Notes: generated from the letters alone by a model not told the origin. 64,000 nucleotides of DNA from Glycine soja (GCF_004193775.1 NC_041008.1:2296958-2360957), one strand, 5' to 3'; numbered from the stretch's first letter, positions 12,537 to 25,807 are shown. Numbers and translations: made by a program.

Positions 12537-15500
12537 CGTGTCTATCAAGATTTAGGTTTCTCAAAATAAGCACTATATATACGAACTTGGCTTGTCACTG
12601 ATCGGCTTTTCCAAAATGATATTCGACCACTCAAATGCTAAGTCTTGTGAGAATATGTACTTATTTACGTGAAGCACAATCAGAAATATATTAAGAACAA
12701 AGCAATGCAATAGATCAAAATCATAAGGGGGGGATCAAAACCAATACCCATAGGAATAACAACAAAACAAGCAAAGACTATCTAAATATGTATGAAGGAA
12801 GAGCTTGTCTATCATTTAAAAAAAAATGAATCGAGGGATGAATCCCACCAGCAAAAAAATGTGTCCGACCAGAAAATCCACGGACTTAGGTGTAAAAGTT
12901 TTTTGTTTTAAAAAGTTAAATTATTATATTAAAAAAAATTGTAAAGGGATTCAAGTAACATATGTAACAATTAAATTCACGATATGCCATTTTTCTCTAT
13001 CAAACTCAAATCCAATTTCTTATGGACATTGTCATAAGACAATTAACATAAAGATCAAGATTGTCTGTGGCGACGTGACATTAATTAATTAAACTCCAGC
13101 AGACACATACCATTAAATCGTTGACGTTTGAGTATGTCTTACTCCGGATAGCAAAATCTCCGGAGTCCGGTCCAATACAGCACATGTAAAGTTACGTTTA
13201 GTTTTGGATCACGAATCTTTATTTTCATCTAGGGACTTTTTTCCCATTCCACACCTTTTTAATTTTTTATGCTTTCCCAACCAGGGTTCACCCTTCTGCT
13301 GCAAGAATTTATACCCTTCCCGCTTTTTTGGGGACAGGGGCTGGCACTAAAGGATAAAAAGGAGAGTTTATACTAATAAACAAATAAAAAGAAAAGAAGA
13401 AGAATCTCATAAGTTGTTACTTGGTATTGTTAAGGATATCTTTTTTTAAATGCTTGATGTGAGAATATAATAAGTTGGCAATTGATTTACAGTACACTCA
13501 TCCATACTTGGAGCGCACTAGAGAAATTTCCATAAAGTAGCCACTATTGGCATTGCACTTGACTCTTGTTACTGAATTAAAGCATTATAATTTCGAATTA
13601 GGAGTTATTAACAGGTAGAGGTTCTTTAGGTATATTTTATTGTTACAGAGAATCATGGTAACCATGTGGTTTCTGAAGATATGCTGGTGATGAAAGAATT
13701 AATTTAAACCATAGATATTATTAATTGAATTGCGCCTCACTATACTGTCGGCTAATCTGAAGCACCGTTCCCAATCCTTAATTTCACTTACTGGAATTGG
13801 GTCATGCTATGTGCCCTTCCCATGCACGGACAATCTTAATCTTAAGAAATAACCATAAATATTTATCACATTAATTCTATTTTTTTAGAATATCATTATT
13901 ATTTATTAACCTCTCTACTTTTTTTTTTTTACTGTAAAAGAACTAATATGATTTCATTAATCTCTCTACTTCATATAGTAGTAAGTATTGAATATTTTTC
14001 ATATTTTTTAAATATTAAATATCATCTTGACTTGTTATTGGAAATGGCTGGTTTTGGATTTCGGACTGGGCATGTGCACAACTGATTTTGGTCGTGACAC
14101 TAACAAGTTGGGATGCAACACGCAATTTCGTTATCTGTTTTTCATCATCCAAAATATTCTGCCCCTCTAAACTTCACTTGATGACAGAAAATGAAATTTC
14201 ATTCTTAACATCAAAGACAGACAAACAGACGAAGCAGATGATTTCTTTTAAACAATACTCTCTTCATTTCTTTTTATGTATTGTTTAAGATTGTTATGTA
14301 AAAATCAAGAAAGATAATAAATTTTCATAACTCTAATAAAATAGCCATGAGTTTTTCCTTTTTAGTCATTTTACTTTTCACTCCACAATAAATATACGTG
14401 TAAAATAATTAAATATTAAAAAACAAGAAAGAATATAATTGAAAAAAAAAATAAATATGATGTTGAACTTTGAAAATGATAAATAAATAGAAGTAATTTT
14501 TTTTCTTTCAAAAATATGATACTTAAAAAGAAGCAGAGAAAGTATATAGGATATCTAGAACTTTTTTTTAGCTTAATGTGTCTTTTCTTGTAGAAAAGGC
14601 AATACAATTAGTATGTTAGTTTTTTTTTTCTTTTCTTTTTTATTAGAGATGGATAATGGATTAATGGTAGCGGGGGTATCTAATGACTAATGAGTATGAG
14701 AATAACTAAATAAGGAAGGAAGGGTACGGGGTGTTAAATGGAAAATTAAACTGGCCTCTTATTCTTACAGATAAATTAGTGAAACTTGATTAACTTAAAT
14801 TAAAAATTTCTATCCACTCTCCCCAATCAAACATGAAGCAAAGTTTAGTGGGCTTTGTAATGCTGGAGTGTTGATTTAAAAAATGTCCATTAAGGAGATG
14901 GGTCAAGTTGGATTTGGGATATGAGTCCATTGCTACTCCTAATACGCCCTCCAAACTCGAATATTGATGTGCCATAAAAAGACAACATTTTGAAGAAAAA
15001 ACATGTAAGGAATCTTGGGAATTTTTCAAAGAAAAACATATTTTTATTAAAAATGAATTGTATCCATCGGAGACCAAAACAAATAAACAACTTGTACAAA
15101 ATAATCATAATAACACCTAACACTGAAGTTTAATAGTTCAAGTGCCAAAAACTTTGTCTTATGTAAGTAAGATTTTAAATTAATTTTTGTGAATGAAAAA
15201 AAAAACATGTAAAAGGATTCCTCTCTCAAATAAGTTTACTTAATTCAATTTTTTAATAAAAAATGTTACACATTCTTTAAACATTTATTTAACTATGTAC
15301 TAAAATTTATTAAAAACCATGGTTTTTATGAGATTCACTTCTTATTTAACGAGTTTTTCTCTTAATTTTATTATTTTTAATAAATTTTTTTATGTTTACA
15401 ACCAATGAAAAATCTTCAACAATATGTTTTTAAAGATAATTATTATAAAAATTAAAAAAAAAACTTATTATATATATAATTACTAATTTTCTTAAAAAAG

Positions 15501-15690
15501 ATTATCTTCATCCACTAATAATGTCTGTATTAATCAGCCTTTTCTTTATTATACAATGGAAAGAAAAAAAATGCAGTCCGTAAGATCCATGAGAGCAGTG
15601 GAAATGGTTGAAGGCGAAAGGAAGGAAAGGTCAACAACTACCCCAACCATCGGAGAGGTTCATGTGTCAAGTCAACTAATATCGTCCACC

Positions 15691-15697
15691 TATAAAA
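15691..15697 (+). promoter_or_regulatory. Orphan TATA-like core promoter
   Basis: TATAAAA sits in a locally GC-richer patch (about 15.58-15.75 kb) that also holds two GTCAA/GGTCAA W-box-like motifs. No recognisable ORF follows closely. It could be the remnant of a gene or transposon promoter, or drive a noncoding transcript. Confidence 0.25.
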
Positions 15698-16764
15698 CTA
15701 CGGAACCGTCACGCCATTCAATTCACATACATAGATACACGCCCATCAATTTTCACACATAATTGCTTTGACTACTTTATTATACTATCCATTAATTAAT
15801 ATTTCTTATTCATTTTATATCGTAAAAACAACTTATAGCTGTACCAAAAAAAACAACAGCTTATAGTACTGTACATTTTTTTTATTTTTTATACTCAGCT
15901 GTAATAAAATAATTTTCTTTGATTCTTGTTGGTCATAAAATAGCATATTATCAGTGAGAACATGAAAAGAGTTGGGTCTTGTGAGAGTTAGTAATATGCA
16001 AAAGGATTAAGGATTGAATGCTTAAAATAAGGTGAGTGACTGTGATGAAACTTTTTTATTTTTTATTTTTTTAAGATAACTCTGTCCAAAACTTGAATAA
16101 GACAATAACATTTTTTTTATTATCAGAACGATAATAACAATTTGGTACTACATAGCACTGGTATTATATTATTATATGGGTAGATAAACTCTCCAATCAA
16201 TCAATCAATCAAGGATCCATTTTCCTAAATAGCTGACTGTGCATATATCTACTTGACCTTGCTATATGTCTATTTTTCATTGATTTTGTCACATTAGATC
16301 CAAAACATTGAATAAGACAATAACATTATTCTAATAAATGTTTTTAGGATATTTATTAAAAAATTAAAATTAAAATATTTATTATAAAAATCATTAAAAT
16401 TAAAAAATATACTTTTATGTATTTTAATAAAAATCATTCTCTTTATAATTCTTCCATCAGTATTCCAGGATTATCGATTAATTTTTTTTATTAATTTATT
16501 GTTATTATTATTAGTCAAAAAAAGAGAAACTTCGTACTTTTAATTTTTATTTTTTAAAAATAAAAAAAAACAGTTATAGAAGATAGTGGATATGAGAAAT
16601 AAAAACAAAAGAAATAATTGTTTTTATTAATAATTACAAAAAGATGGATAGATAAACTCTGAAATGAACGAATGATCGAAATTCCTAAAAAAAAGGGTTA
16701 GCTTCGGCATTTCCGAGGAGTGCGCGTGCGTTTGGTGTGGTCAACGGAAGCGAGATAAATAAAC

Positions 16765-16782
16765 AGAGAGAGAGAGAGAGAG
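16765..16782. repeat. (AG)9 microsatellite in the glycerol kinase leader
   Basis: An uninterrupted AG run ends about 47 bases before the ATG, so it probably lies in the 5' untranslated region. GA/CT tracts are common in plant leaders and core promoters. Confidence 0.85.
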
Positions 16783-16828
16783 GTGTGTTTGTTCTCTGAG
16801 TAGAAGAAGATCAAGATCAAGGAAGAGG

Positions 16829-19542
16829 ATGTCGAAAGAGGATGTGTTTGTTGGCGCGATCGACCAAGGAACGAGCAGCAGCAGGTTCATAATATACGAC
16901 GCGAAGACTGGAGTAGTAGGATGCCACCACGTGGAGTTCACCCAGTTCTACCCGCAAGCCGGGTGGGTGGAGCATGACCCCATGGAGATCTTGGAGAGTG
17001 TGAAGGTGTGCGTGGCCAAGGCCGTCGATAAGGCCACCGCTGATGGCTTCAACGTCGATAAAGGCTTGAAGGCCATTGGTCTCACCAATCAGAGAGAGAC
17101 CACTCTCCTCTGGAGCAAATCCACCGGCCTCCCTCTTCACAACGCCATTGTTTGGATGGATGCTCGCACTTCTTCCATTTGCAGGTCAACTATTCATTTT
17201 CTCAACTTTGCATCAATGTTTTTTACTTTTGTTAGAAATCTCTATCCCAGAATTCAAACCCCAACATCTCCCTTCTCCTTCACCCTTTCCCTACCATCGG
17301 ACCTACCTTATATCTCTAATGTTTAGAGAATTCATTTTGAATTTAATTGATTTTCGATCAAATTTTCTCTGAAGCAATGTGATTTATGCTTATATTTTAT
17401 TTTTTAAAAAAAGCAAATAAGTAGTAAAACCTATTATAATATATTTTATTATCTAAGTATGTGTATGTGCTTGGATGAGTATAAAGTTGATTTTAAAGTT
17501 TTCTGATTTATGTTTGAATTTTTTTATTTACTTTTTGATACATAGAGTTTTTATTCTAAAGGCAGGTTCATAGTAAAATTTAATATAAAATTTGTTACCC
17601 AACACACAAAAGCTAATGTTTCAACTTAAAATCAATTATGGGCCGGGATCACTTTTTCCGTATGGAACTAAACATGTAAACCTAAAATTATCTAAAACAT
17701 CTTAATCAAAATCAATTTTTTTTAAAGTGGAACCAACATGTTAGTATTTACCTCAATTTACCTTCATTGAAAACAACATGAGTTTTGTATGATCCAACAT
17801 GAATCCAAACACATATGGATGTGTATACTTGTATAAACTGTTTAAGGCTTCAATTCACTTACTAATCATTTTGTGGGTGAGTATTTCATCATGGATCCGT
17901 TTGTATATTTTTATGGACCTATCGAATGCTATGTTTGTGTGTCCAACTTATGTTCCGTGTTTGGAATTGGTCACTATTTCCTTCCTGTGTTGTTGTTGTT
18001 TATTTTTTTTGCTAGAACTGTCATGGTCTCATAGATCAGATGTTATTGAATCGTTTTGAAACAGGAGATTGGAAAAGGAGTTATCTGGCGGTAGAAACCA
18101 TTTTGTGGAGAGTTGTGGCTTGCCTATTAGCACATACTTCAGTGCTTTGAAGCTGCTGTGGTTGATGGAAAATGTAGATGCCGTAAAGGAGGCCATAAAG
18201 AAAAAGGATGCGCTGTTTGGAACTATTGACACTTGGTTGATATGGAATCTAACTGGTGGGGTGAATGGGGGATTGCATGTTACCGATGTTTCAAATGCAT
18301 CTCGTACAATGCTCATGAATCTAAAAACCCTTGACTGGGATGCATCTACCTTAAAAACCCTTAATATTCCTGCTGAAATTTTGCCTAATATTGTTAGTAA
18401 TGCCGAAATTATAGGAGAGGTTGGGTCTGGATGGCCAATTGCTGGTGTCCCTATTGCTGGATGTTTAGGGGATCAACATGCTGCAATGTTAGGACAATCA
18501 TGCCGTAAAGGGGAGGCTAAGAGCACTTATGGCACAGGTGCTTTCATACTACTAAATACTGGTGAAGGGATAATTCAATCGAAGCACGGTCTTTTATCCA
18601 CTATAGCTTTCAAGCTTGGCCCAAAAGCTCCAACCAATTATGCATTGGAAGGATCAGTTGCTATTGCTGGAGCTGCAGTGCAGTGGCTTAGAGACGGTCT
18701 TGGCATCATTTCTAGTGCTGCAGAGATAGAGGAGATGGCATTACAGGTTGAATCCACTGGTGGGGTTTACTTTGTTCCTGCTTTTAATGGATTGTTTGCC
18801 CCATGGTGGCGTGAGGATGCTCGCGGGGTTTGTATTGGAATAACAAGGTTTACAAGCAAGGGTCACATTGCCCGAGCTGTGCTTGAGAGCATGTGTTTCC
18901 AAGTGAAAGATGTCTTGGATTCAATGCATAAAGATTCAGGAGAAAGTGAATCCCAAAAAACAGAGTTTTTGCTTAGAGTGGATGGTGGGGCAACTGTAAA
19001 CAACCTGCTGATGCAGATTCAGGTTTGGACTAATTGCATATTATTTTCTATGGATCTCTTTGTTTCATCTAATTGCATATAATTCTTTTAAAAAAAAATA
19101 AAATTTGTTAATGATCATGTTATTTTTTCCTTAACAATAACATTATATGATTTCTGGTTTGTTATGCTTCTTTAGTGTTAATAGTCACTGAAGTGTTCAT
19201 GTTTGTTGAGAATCAGAATAGGATCAGTTTCAGATTGATGCAAAAGCTTTTTACTTTTCACATAACTGATAATTTTTTGTTACTAATGTTCTACAGGCAG
19301 ATTTGGTGGGATGTCCAGTAATTAGACCTGCTGACATAGAGACAACAGCACTTGGAGCAGCCTATGCTGCCGGATTAGCTACTGGGATTTGGAAAGAAGA
19401 TTTTATTTTCAATACTGAGGAGAAGTTGAAGAATGCTAGAGTTTTCCGTCCTGTAATGACTGAGGAAGTAAGGAAAAAGAAAGTTGACTCTTGGTGCAAA
19501 GCTGTTAGTAAAACTTTCGACTTAGCTGATCTTGCTCTTTGA
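16829..19542 (+). CDS. GLI1: Glycerol kinase (FGGY family)
   Basis: This enzyme phosphorylates glycerol with ATP to give sn-glycerol 3-phosphate. In plants it is the cytosolic GLI1/NHO1 enzyme, needed for glycerol use and linked to nonhost resistance. Exons: 16829-17184, 18065-19022 and 19297-19542. All joins are GT-AG, and the frame closes to 519 residues, against about 522 in Arabidopsis. Visible family features are IDQGTSSSR at residues 11-19 (phosphate loop), NQRE at 87-90 and Tyr143 for glycerol contact, GDQHAAM around Asp255-Gln256, the YGTGAF loop, and DGGATVNNLLMQIQ at 425-438 near the end of exon 2. No break is visible. Intron 1 (880 bases) carries a MITE-like insert. Confidence 0.96.
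17457..17818. repeat. MITE-like insert in glycerol kinase intron 1
   Basis: The left edge TGTATGTGCTTGGATGAG (17462-17479) pairs with the inverted right edge GAATCCAAACACATATGG (17801-17818). The ends resemble the GTGTTTGGAT termini of short legume DNA elements. The interior is noncoding. Target-site duplications are unclear, so the element type is open. Confidence 0.4.
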
Positions 19543-20409
19543 TGGTAAAACACAGTTTATGTTTCTTTTTATTTTTATTTTTTATGTCCTTTACTTCTGG
19601 GTATAACTTTATTTTTAGCCTTACTAAAATGAAGGGAGTAATTATGTCAACTCAAATAAATTTGACATTATGTTTCTGTATTGTTCCTTCTTTTCCTTGT
19701 ATTTTGGAGAAGAAAAAAGCATCACATAAAATGGAAGAAATACATTAGTGGGAGTTTCTTATTAATTTTTTCGATATTGACATATGAGAATACTGGTACA
19801 GAGTACTATCTTGCAATTGAGTATTGTTATTGAGTGACCAGTATGTCAGAATTTTGCTTTTTAAGTCGAAGATGAGCTTGTGCTTATTTATTTGATATCT
19901 CGATTCTATCAAGAGAAATCACAATACATTGAATAGGCATTAGAAAGTCTAATTTTAATCGACAAAAAGTACACAGCACGGTGTTATACAGATTTATTGG
20001 ACGTTTTCTAACATGAAGTTTTATTGAATCCAAGGATGCCTTGCCTACTGCTTAACCACGAACCAACTATAACGTCTCTAATACAATGCAACTTTCAGAA
20101 GCCAGTGAAAACATGTATATGAACACATCGATCAATGAAATGAAGCCATACATCTTTCCAGAAAAGGGTTTATGCAAAAGAAAGATGATATTCATACACT
20201 AACTATAGGAAGAGAAGAGGTAGAAGTGAAAGATGTAATAATTAAAATGATTTAACAAAAAAGAGATAGATAAGGCGAATAATGAGATGTCATTTGTATG
20301 CAAATGATTATTACTAGAGCCAAGAAATTTTGCAGAATAACGTGTGAAAGGTCTACAAAGCCAGGTTCCAGAAGGAGTTGTTTTGTGGAATATTATCTTC
20401 TTCAAAGTT
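19543..20409. other. 3' flank of glycerol kinase
   Basis: Noncoding sequence holding the presumed glycerol kinase 3' untranslated region. Traces of the decayed LRR sequence may extend into its right part. No other feature is supported. Confidence 0.5.
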
Positions 20410-20831
20410 AGTAAAGCCAACCGGGAAGGGCACTTGAAAACTGGTTGTCAGAGACATCTAAACCAAGTAACTCAGTACTACTTCGAAGACCCACCGAAGT
20501 ACTACTAGTTATTGACTGAAATGTGATCAATGTTTACTCTTGTATTGTCAGAGTTATTGTCTAGCAGCCATTATGGAAACATTCCAACCAAATGATTACG
20601 AGAGAGATCAATGTTAAGCCATGTTGGTAGGAAAGAGCTAGGAGCCGTTCTCTTGTGTGTATTTACACTACAGCAGGGCAACCCGCAAGGTGTGGCACGA
20701 GTAGTTAGTAGCTTGAATTCTTTAAACATATGAAGGAGATTCGATTCTTGGATATATGAATACAGCAACATCTGTGGGGGAGAAGAGTTATTTCTTAACT
20801 GGTCCTCTATTTTCTTGCGGATTGATCTCAT
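20410..20831 (-). pseudogene. Decayed LRR receptor-like protein fragment
   Basis: On the minus strand, one frame ends NIDLSRNHLVGMFP (up to the stop at 20571) and continues past the stop as WLLDNN. This matches the IDLSHNNLxGxFPxWLLxNN repeat of Cf/RLP-type receptor-like proteins. About 100 bases further on, in another frame, LGLDVSDNQFSSALPG (20467-20420) is a second leucine-rich repeat. Repeats that should lie between them are missing, and stops and frame changes separate the pieces. There is no signal peptide, transmembrane segment or full gene. I read it as a remnant of a plant receptor-like protein gene. Confidence 0.6.
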
Positions 20832-23800
20832 GACTTTCGCATGTGGGGATACCTTGTTTTCAGAAAGAAAAAAAAAAAGAAAGAAAAAAGAACACTTCAG
20901 TTGGGCATGTGGAGAACCTTTAACCTATGAAATGAAGGAAACCAGTAGTGGCTCTCAATCTCAACTTGAATTTTTTTTATATTTAATTTTACTAAGATTG
21001 TAAATCTTTTATAGCAAACACCAAGATTGCTCAGCCATTCGTGTAATGTAATTCAGATGAAACGCAAAGGAAGACATAACGCAAGTTCTGCTGACAAAAG
21101 AAAGAAGCTTATGTTCGTGCATATGCAGCTTGTCCAATCTTTTTTTCTTCCAAGAGGAAGAAGCCAGTCTTGGGCCTTGGCCCTGTTTATGTACCCAAAA
21201 AGAAGATAAAGTCAACGAGTCTTTTTATGTTAATTAATAAAGTGAACGAGTCTGTTTAGCCATCTTTTTTAAAAAGAAACTAAATACTTTATGTTAAAAT
21301 TAGCTTTTTATTTTAGTGTTTTTTTTAAAAATTTAATTTAATTTTTCTTCAAGTTGAAATGTATAATTTAATTTTATAGCTAAAGATTAAAGCTATGTTT
21401 GTGTTACTGTTTGAAAGGTCTCCAACGTACATTTGGAGCAAAAAATACAAATAAGATGTTTCTCTCAGCACATTTCCAACATACATTTAGGAATTCTAAA
21501 CGACCACTAGCTCATGTTATATATTTATTTTCTTTGCTATGAATACTTGTAGAGAAATTTAATACATTAAGTCTTTGTCTTCTTTTCTTTTTATACTGTA
21601 TTTTGATAAAATAATTCTTTTATAGCTTTATGTGTAGCATGCAATGCTTTTTTTTTATATATATACCATTTTCTGTCATCTGAAGCATATTATATAAGCT
21701 TAGGTTATTCTTCACGGCTTCACCTTGAAAATCTTTAGAAAGGAGTGCTAGAAAGATGCTTTACCAAGAGTTTATATGTTTAATTAACAAGTGTACGCAA
21801 TTCAAATAAAAAATATATATCGCCTTATCCTTAAATGTTAACCCTTCGTTCGTTCTAATTCCACTAAAATCCAAACGCCCATGATTTCATGCTTTGTCCT
21901 AGACACCCTCCACTTGTACCCAAAGCAAGAGCCATCAAGTAAAAGCATGTGATGCAAAAAAATAACAAGTATATGAAACTGGTTCCTGTTCATCAAATTG
22001 GCTATTATTATTTATATTTATTCACATCAATCTGGTGGTTTGTTTGGCAAGAATGTAATTAAAGTATTAAATTGAATGAGAGTCTCTTGGTTAGTTAACA
22101 CAGCACTCTACATTTGCCTAGTTACCCAGTCTCCTTTGGCAATCATAATGTCCCTTATGATTGAATGCTCTCCCTTGGCATGATTCACATCCTATGAATG
22201 AAATTGAAAACAATGGTTTTCTATAAGTGCCCCTTTTGACTACAAAAAGAAGAGTGCTGTTAATTTTGTCAATTTCATGAATATATTTCGGGTATTATTT
22301 TGGATTATGAATCATAATACGTTGTTCACTTAATTTAAGCAATGGCAAAAGTTTCTCAATAAGTGGGCCATCGATCGGAAAATTCGAACAAACATATCAA
22401 ATTGTCTGAAGGTTGTGAATTGTACACGTCTACACCTGATCGATGTTTAATTAAACATCATATTCTTATAAATTATGTATATAGCCAATGATAGGTAAGT
22501 TGATTCACAACATGCAGTTTTCAGACAAATACAGGGCAGCTTATTCTCAATTATTCTTTGTTCGTTCTGCTTAATTTGCGTTACTAAATTTAATGAAGCA
22601 TATATTCTTGCACGTCCTTTCTTGATGATGAAGTGTTTTGGAGTAAAACAGTACAAAATCTTTCCAAAAAAAAAAAAAACAAGAAAGTACAAAGTCTAAA
22701 GTCTAATTAAACCGCGACCCTCTGTATGATTTTTTTTTTTAAAATAATACATAAAATTAATTTATGAAATTTTAAATACAAGTAAAATTAATACTTGAAA
22801 TTGCAAAGATATCATTTTAATCAGGCTGCGATACATTTTTAGTTTTTATAATTTAATATTTTTTTCTTGTAATTTGTTTTAATCTTTGCATATTATTATG
22901 TTTTTGTTTTTATTTTTATTTTATATCTTTAAAACAATTTAGATAACATTTTGAACTATAAAAAATAAACGTTATCTAGACTCAATATTTAGGGGTACAA
23001 GTCATTAACTAAAAAAATGTACAAAGTTTTCCCCGGTCTTTATGAATTTAGGATTCATATTATCATTAGTATGTTTCATGGCGTGGTAAACTCCCTATGC
23101 GAAAATGTTTCTTGCATAGATATGTACACAAGTTAATGATAAAAGCAGGTAGAAATGGAAGTGCTTACTAGTACTAGTTGAAAAATGAGAACAAAGGTGA
23201 AAAGGGAAGACTCGTGTAAAGGCAAGAAATTAAACAAAGATGTGAAAAAGGGTCACAAATCAGAAAAATCAAATCATCCAGCAAAGCAAAGCAATTAAAG
23301 AGTAAAGCAAAGAAACTGCGACGAACCACACCATACAAAGCCAAAAATTAAGAAGCCTTTGAGCTGAGACAACTTTTGTCCCCAATGTCAAAGTGCAATT
23401 CTTCACGCAAACTATTAAAAATACCAGAAAGAGAAAGCAGCTGGCGAATTTACGCGCACAGACCACTAGATATGCGCATAAATATACAGTAATTCCATGT
23501 ATTGAATACTTTTTTTTTATAAAAAATGTTTTTATTAAAGTCTAGTATTTCAGAATGATGTAAGTGAGAAAAACAATCCATCCATATTTGTAAGTTTTTT
23601 TCACAGAAATAGTTTTATACAAAAGTATTAATTTAAGAAAATTTAATATTTTAAACTAAATTAGTTGATTTTTAAATCTTAATAAATTAATTAATTGAAT
23701 CCTATAATAAAATTAAACAGAGTGTACAATGGTAAAAAACAGTAGAAGAAATACAGAATAACAATGCATATTAGGATTTCTGAGACTCTGACCAGAACTC

Positions 23801-25208
23801 AGACTCTGCCTACCTCTGCTGCAAAAATAGTTTCTCTCTCTCTCTCTCTCTTTTTCTTTCTTGTTTCAATGCTCCGCTGACCCCACATGACTCGTCATTC
23901 ATTCATTGCCCTTTTTTCAACCTGGACCAATTTCACTCCTCGTTTATTTATTTCCTACCAAGTAAAACACACAGTACAATTATTAAATCAAAAAATATTT
24001 GCCATTTATTATTACTGCATTAGGGGGAGACTTTTTATCAAGTCATCGTCTAACTGTAGCAACCAATCATGGCCCTTTTGCCTGCATGTGCTTAAACTAT
24101 AATGGATTCCTTTCTTTCTTTCACGGAATTATTACTACTACTAATACCGATCAGTAATAGAAATGAAATTTAAAATTTCCACTACAAAGTTTTCACGTGA
24201 TTTTTTGCGGGAAACTTGAATATTACTCACATTAAATAGGCAGCATAACTTGATGATGATGAATTTTCACTTGCAATGATAAAAGAAAGTTACAAAGTTC
24301 CACTCATGAGAAAAGCCCCCTCGTTTTTCAAAAAAGCTGTGTGTATTATGTTACTATGTTAATAGTAGTAATCAATGCTTTCATTCAACCTTTTCATTAG
24401 AAACAGCACAGTTGCTAGCTAGCTACAACTTACGTACATATAGTCAAAACTCAAAAGATTGTGGTGTGTGAAAGTGGTAACTCACTCAAGGTTAAACTAT
24501 TCTTAGTTGTTATGTTTACTTAGTTTCAATCTTTACACATTTTATTGTAAAACATTTTCTTAGTTTTATGTAAGATAATTTTATTTGAATTAGATAAAAT
24601 TATTATAATTAAATGATACTTTCTCTTGTCTTATATATTGGTCACTTTCAATCGAATCATCAAGATCAAAGACAAAAAATTAAACCATTAAATATGTTTA
24701 AAAATAAAACAAATTTCTAACTATATAATAACATAATTACACATCCAACTAATTTCACTAATAACTAATTAAATGTTTAGTATAAATTATCATCTCACAT
24801 TCTCTCTCTTTCACCGTCATTAGTATTCACCCATTATTTTACTATTTCCATATCAATAGATATGGATCAATAGAAACCTTTAATTTCAATATTTCTCTTC
24901 TCTACTAATGAAGTGTTGAAAATAATATAAAGGACAAAATTAAAAAATCATTATTAATAACTTAATTGGTGACTTATAAATAGGACTAAGTATTCTTTTT
25001 AGAATTTGGTCAATATATAGGATTGGAGGAGTAAATAGTTTTTCTAAATATTTAATAACTTTGTTTTCAAAATTATTTATTAATTTAAACAATCATTACT
25101 AATTGATTCATAAGTGATGTAATAATTTATTATGGTTAAAAAGTTTTAGCAAATATTAACTAGTATACTTAGATATTGATTAAAGAAATAAGACATTTTT
25201 TTCTTAAG
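20832..25208. other. Intergenic AT-rich region
   Basis: No gene is supported over about 4.4 kb. ORFs at 20.8-21.2, 22.4, 23.3 and 23.9 kb match nothing I recognise. A CT microsatellite lies at 23.83 kb. Confidence 0.55.
23833..23850. repeat. (TC)9 microsatellite
   Basis: An uninterrupted TC run in noncoding DNA. Confidence 0.9.
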
Positions 25209-25272
25209 AAACAAGCCAAGTGGTAAAGCGGGAGACTGCAAATCATTTTTTCCAGTTTAAATTTAGCATCAT
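25209..25272 (+). pseudogene. Decayed plastid trnC-GCA copy (nuclear plastid DNA)
   Basis: The segment follows plastid tRNA-Cys(GCA) from the D arm to the 3' end. The D-arm part GCCAAGTGGTAAAGCGGG, the anticodon loop ACTGCAAATC with anticodon GCA, and a T-arm relic AGTTTAAAT lie in the right order and spacing. The acceptor stem no longer pairs, the variable/T region has lost bases, and several C-to-T and G-to-A type changes are present. It should not fold into a working tRNA. The following 100-150 bases may belong to the same plastid insert, but I cannot confirm that. The comparison rests on my memory of the plastid gene. Confidence 0.7.
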
Positions 25273-25479
25273 ATCCATAATTAGCATATTCATTCATTGT
25301 AGTTTTGACTTTTTGTTGTTGTGATGCATAAATGTGTTGTTCAATGATTTTAGAACATGTTTTCTTATGATTTTTAATAAAGAAAGTTTCTTTTTTAATT
25401 TCTTAACCCGTGTCTTTATTAAGATCCTTTAAGAGACTAGTTAGCCAGACTTTCAAGTTTTTATAACAGTTTTATCTAA

Positions 25480-25487
25480 TATAAATA
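25480..25487 (+). promoter_or_regulatory. Possible TATA box for the VQ gene
   Basis: TATAAATA lies about 320 bases upstream of the chosen ATG. That implies a long leader, but the in-frame, stop-free leader and the CT tract suggest transcription does start well upstream. The evidence is weak. Confidence 0.3.
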
Positions 25488-25782
25488 AGCACGAAAAACC
25501 GAAATTAAACCAAGTATATGCATATATAAGAAAGAAAAAAAAAACCATTAGTAAATAACATATCCACCTTAGCAAGTACTACTAGTATCTATCGAGTATG
25601 AAGAAGCATCAGATCCCGCGTTCTGACTCGAGTGTCTGTTTTTTTATTACATTTTCTCTTCTGAGGTTGAGCGTATATGTCGGACACTTCCATCACACGT
25701 CACTTCACTTGATAAAGAAAACCCTTTTCTCTCTTATTATTATTATTATAAAAGGGCACATTAACATTCTCAAAAGAATTAA

Positions 25783-25800
25783 TCTCTCTCTCTCTCTCTC
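25783..25800. repeat. (TC)9 tract in the VQ gene leader
   Basis: The TC run ends seven bases before the ATG at 25808. Pyrimidine tracts are typical of plant leaders and support placing the start codon after it. Confidence 0.8.
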
Positions 25801-25807
25801 ATTTGAC

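Larger units (their letters stand above)
12537..16828. other. Intergenic region upstream of glycerol kinase
   Basis: No gene is supported. Short ORFs (12.8, 14.1, 14.8-15.2 and 15.6 kb) are low complexity or unmatched. The only items of note are an isolated promoter-like patch at 15.6-15.75 kb and a GA repeat just before the glycerol kinase start. Confidence 0.55.
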
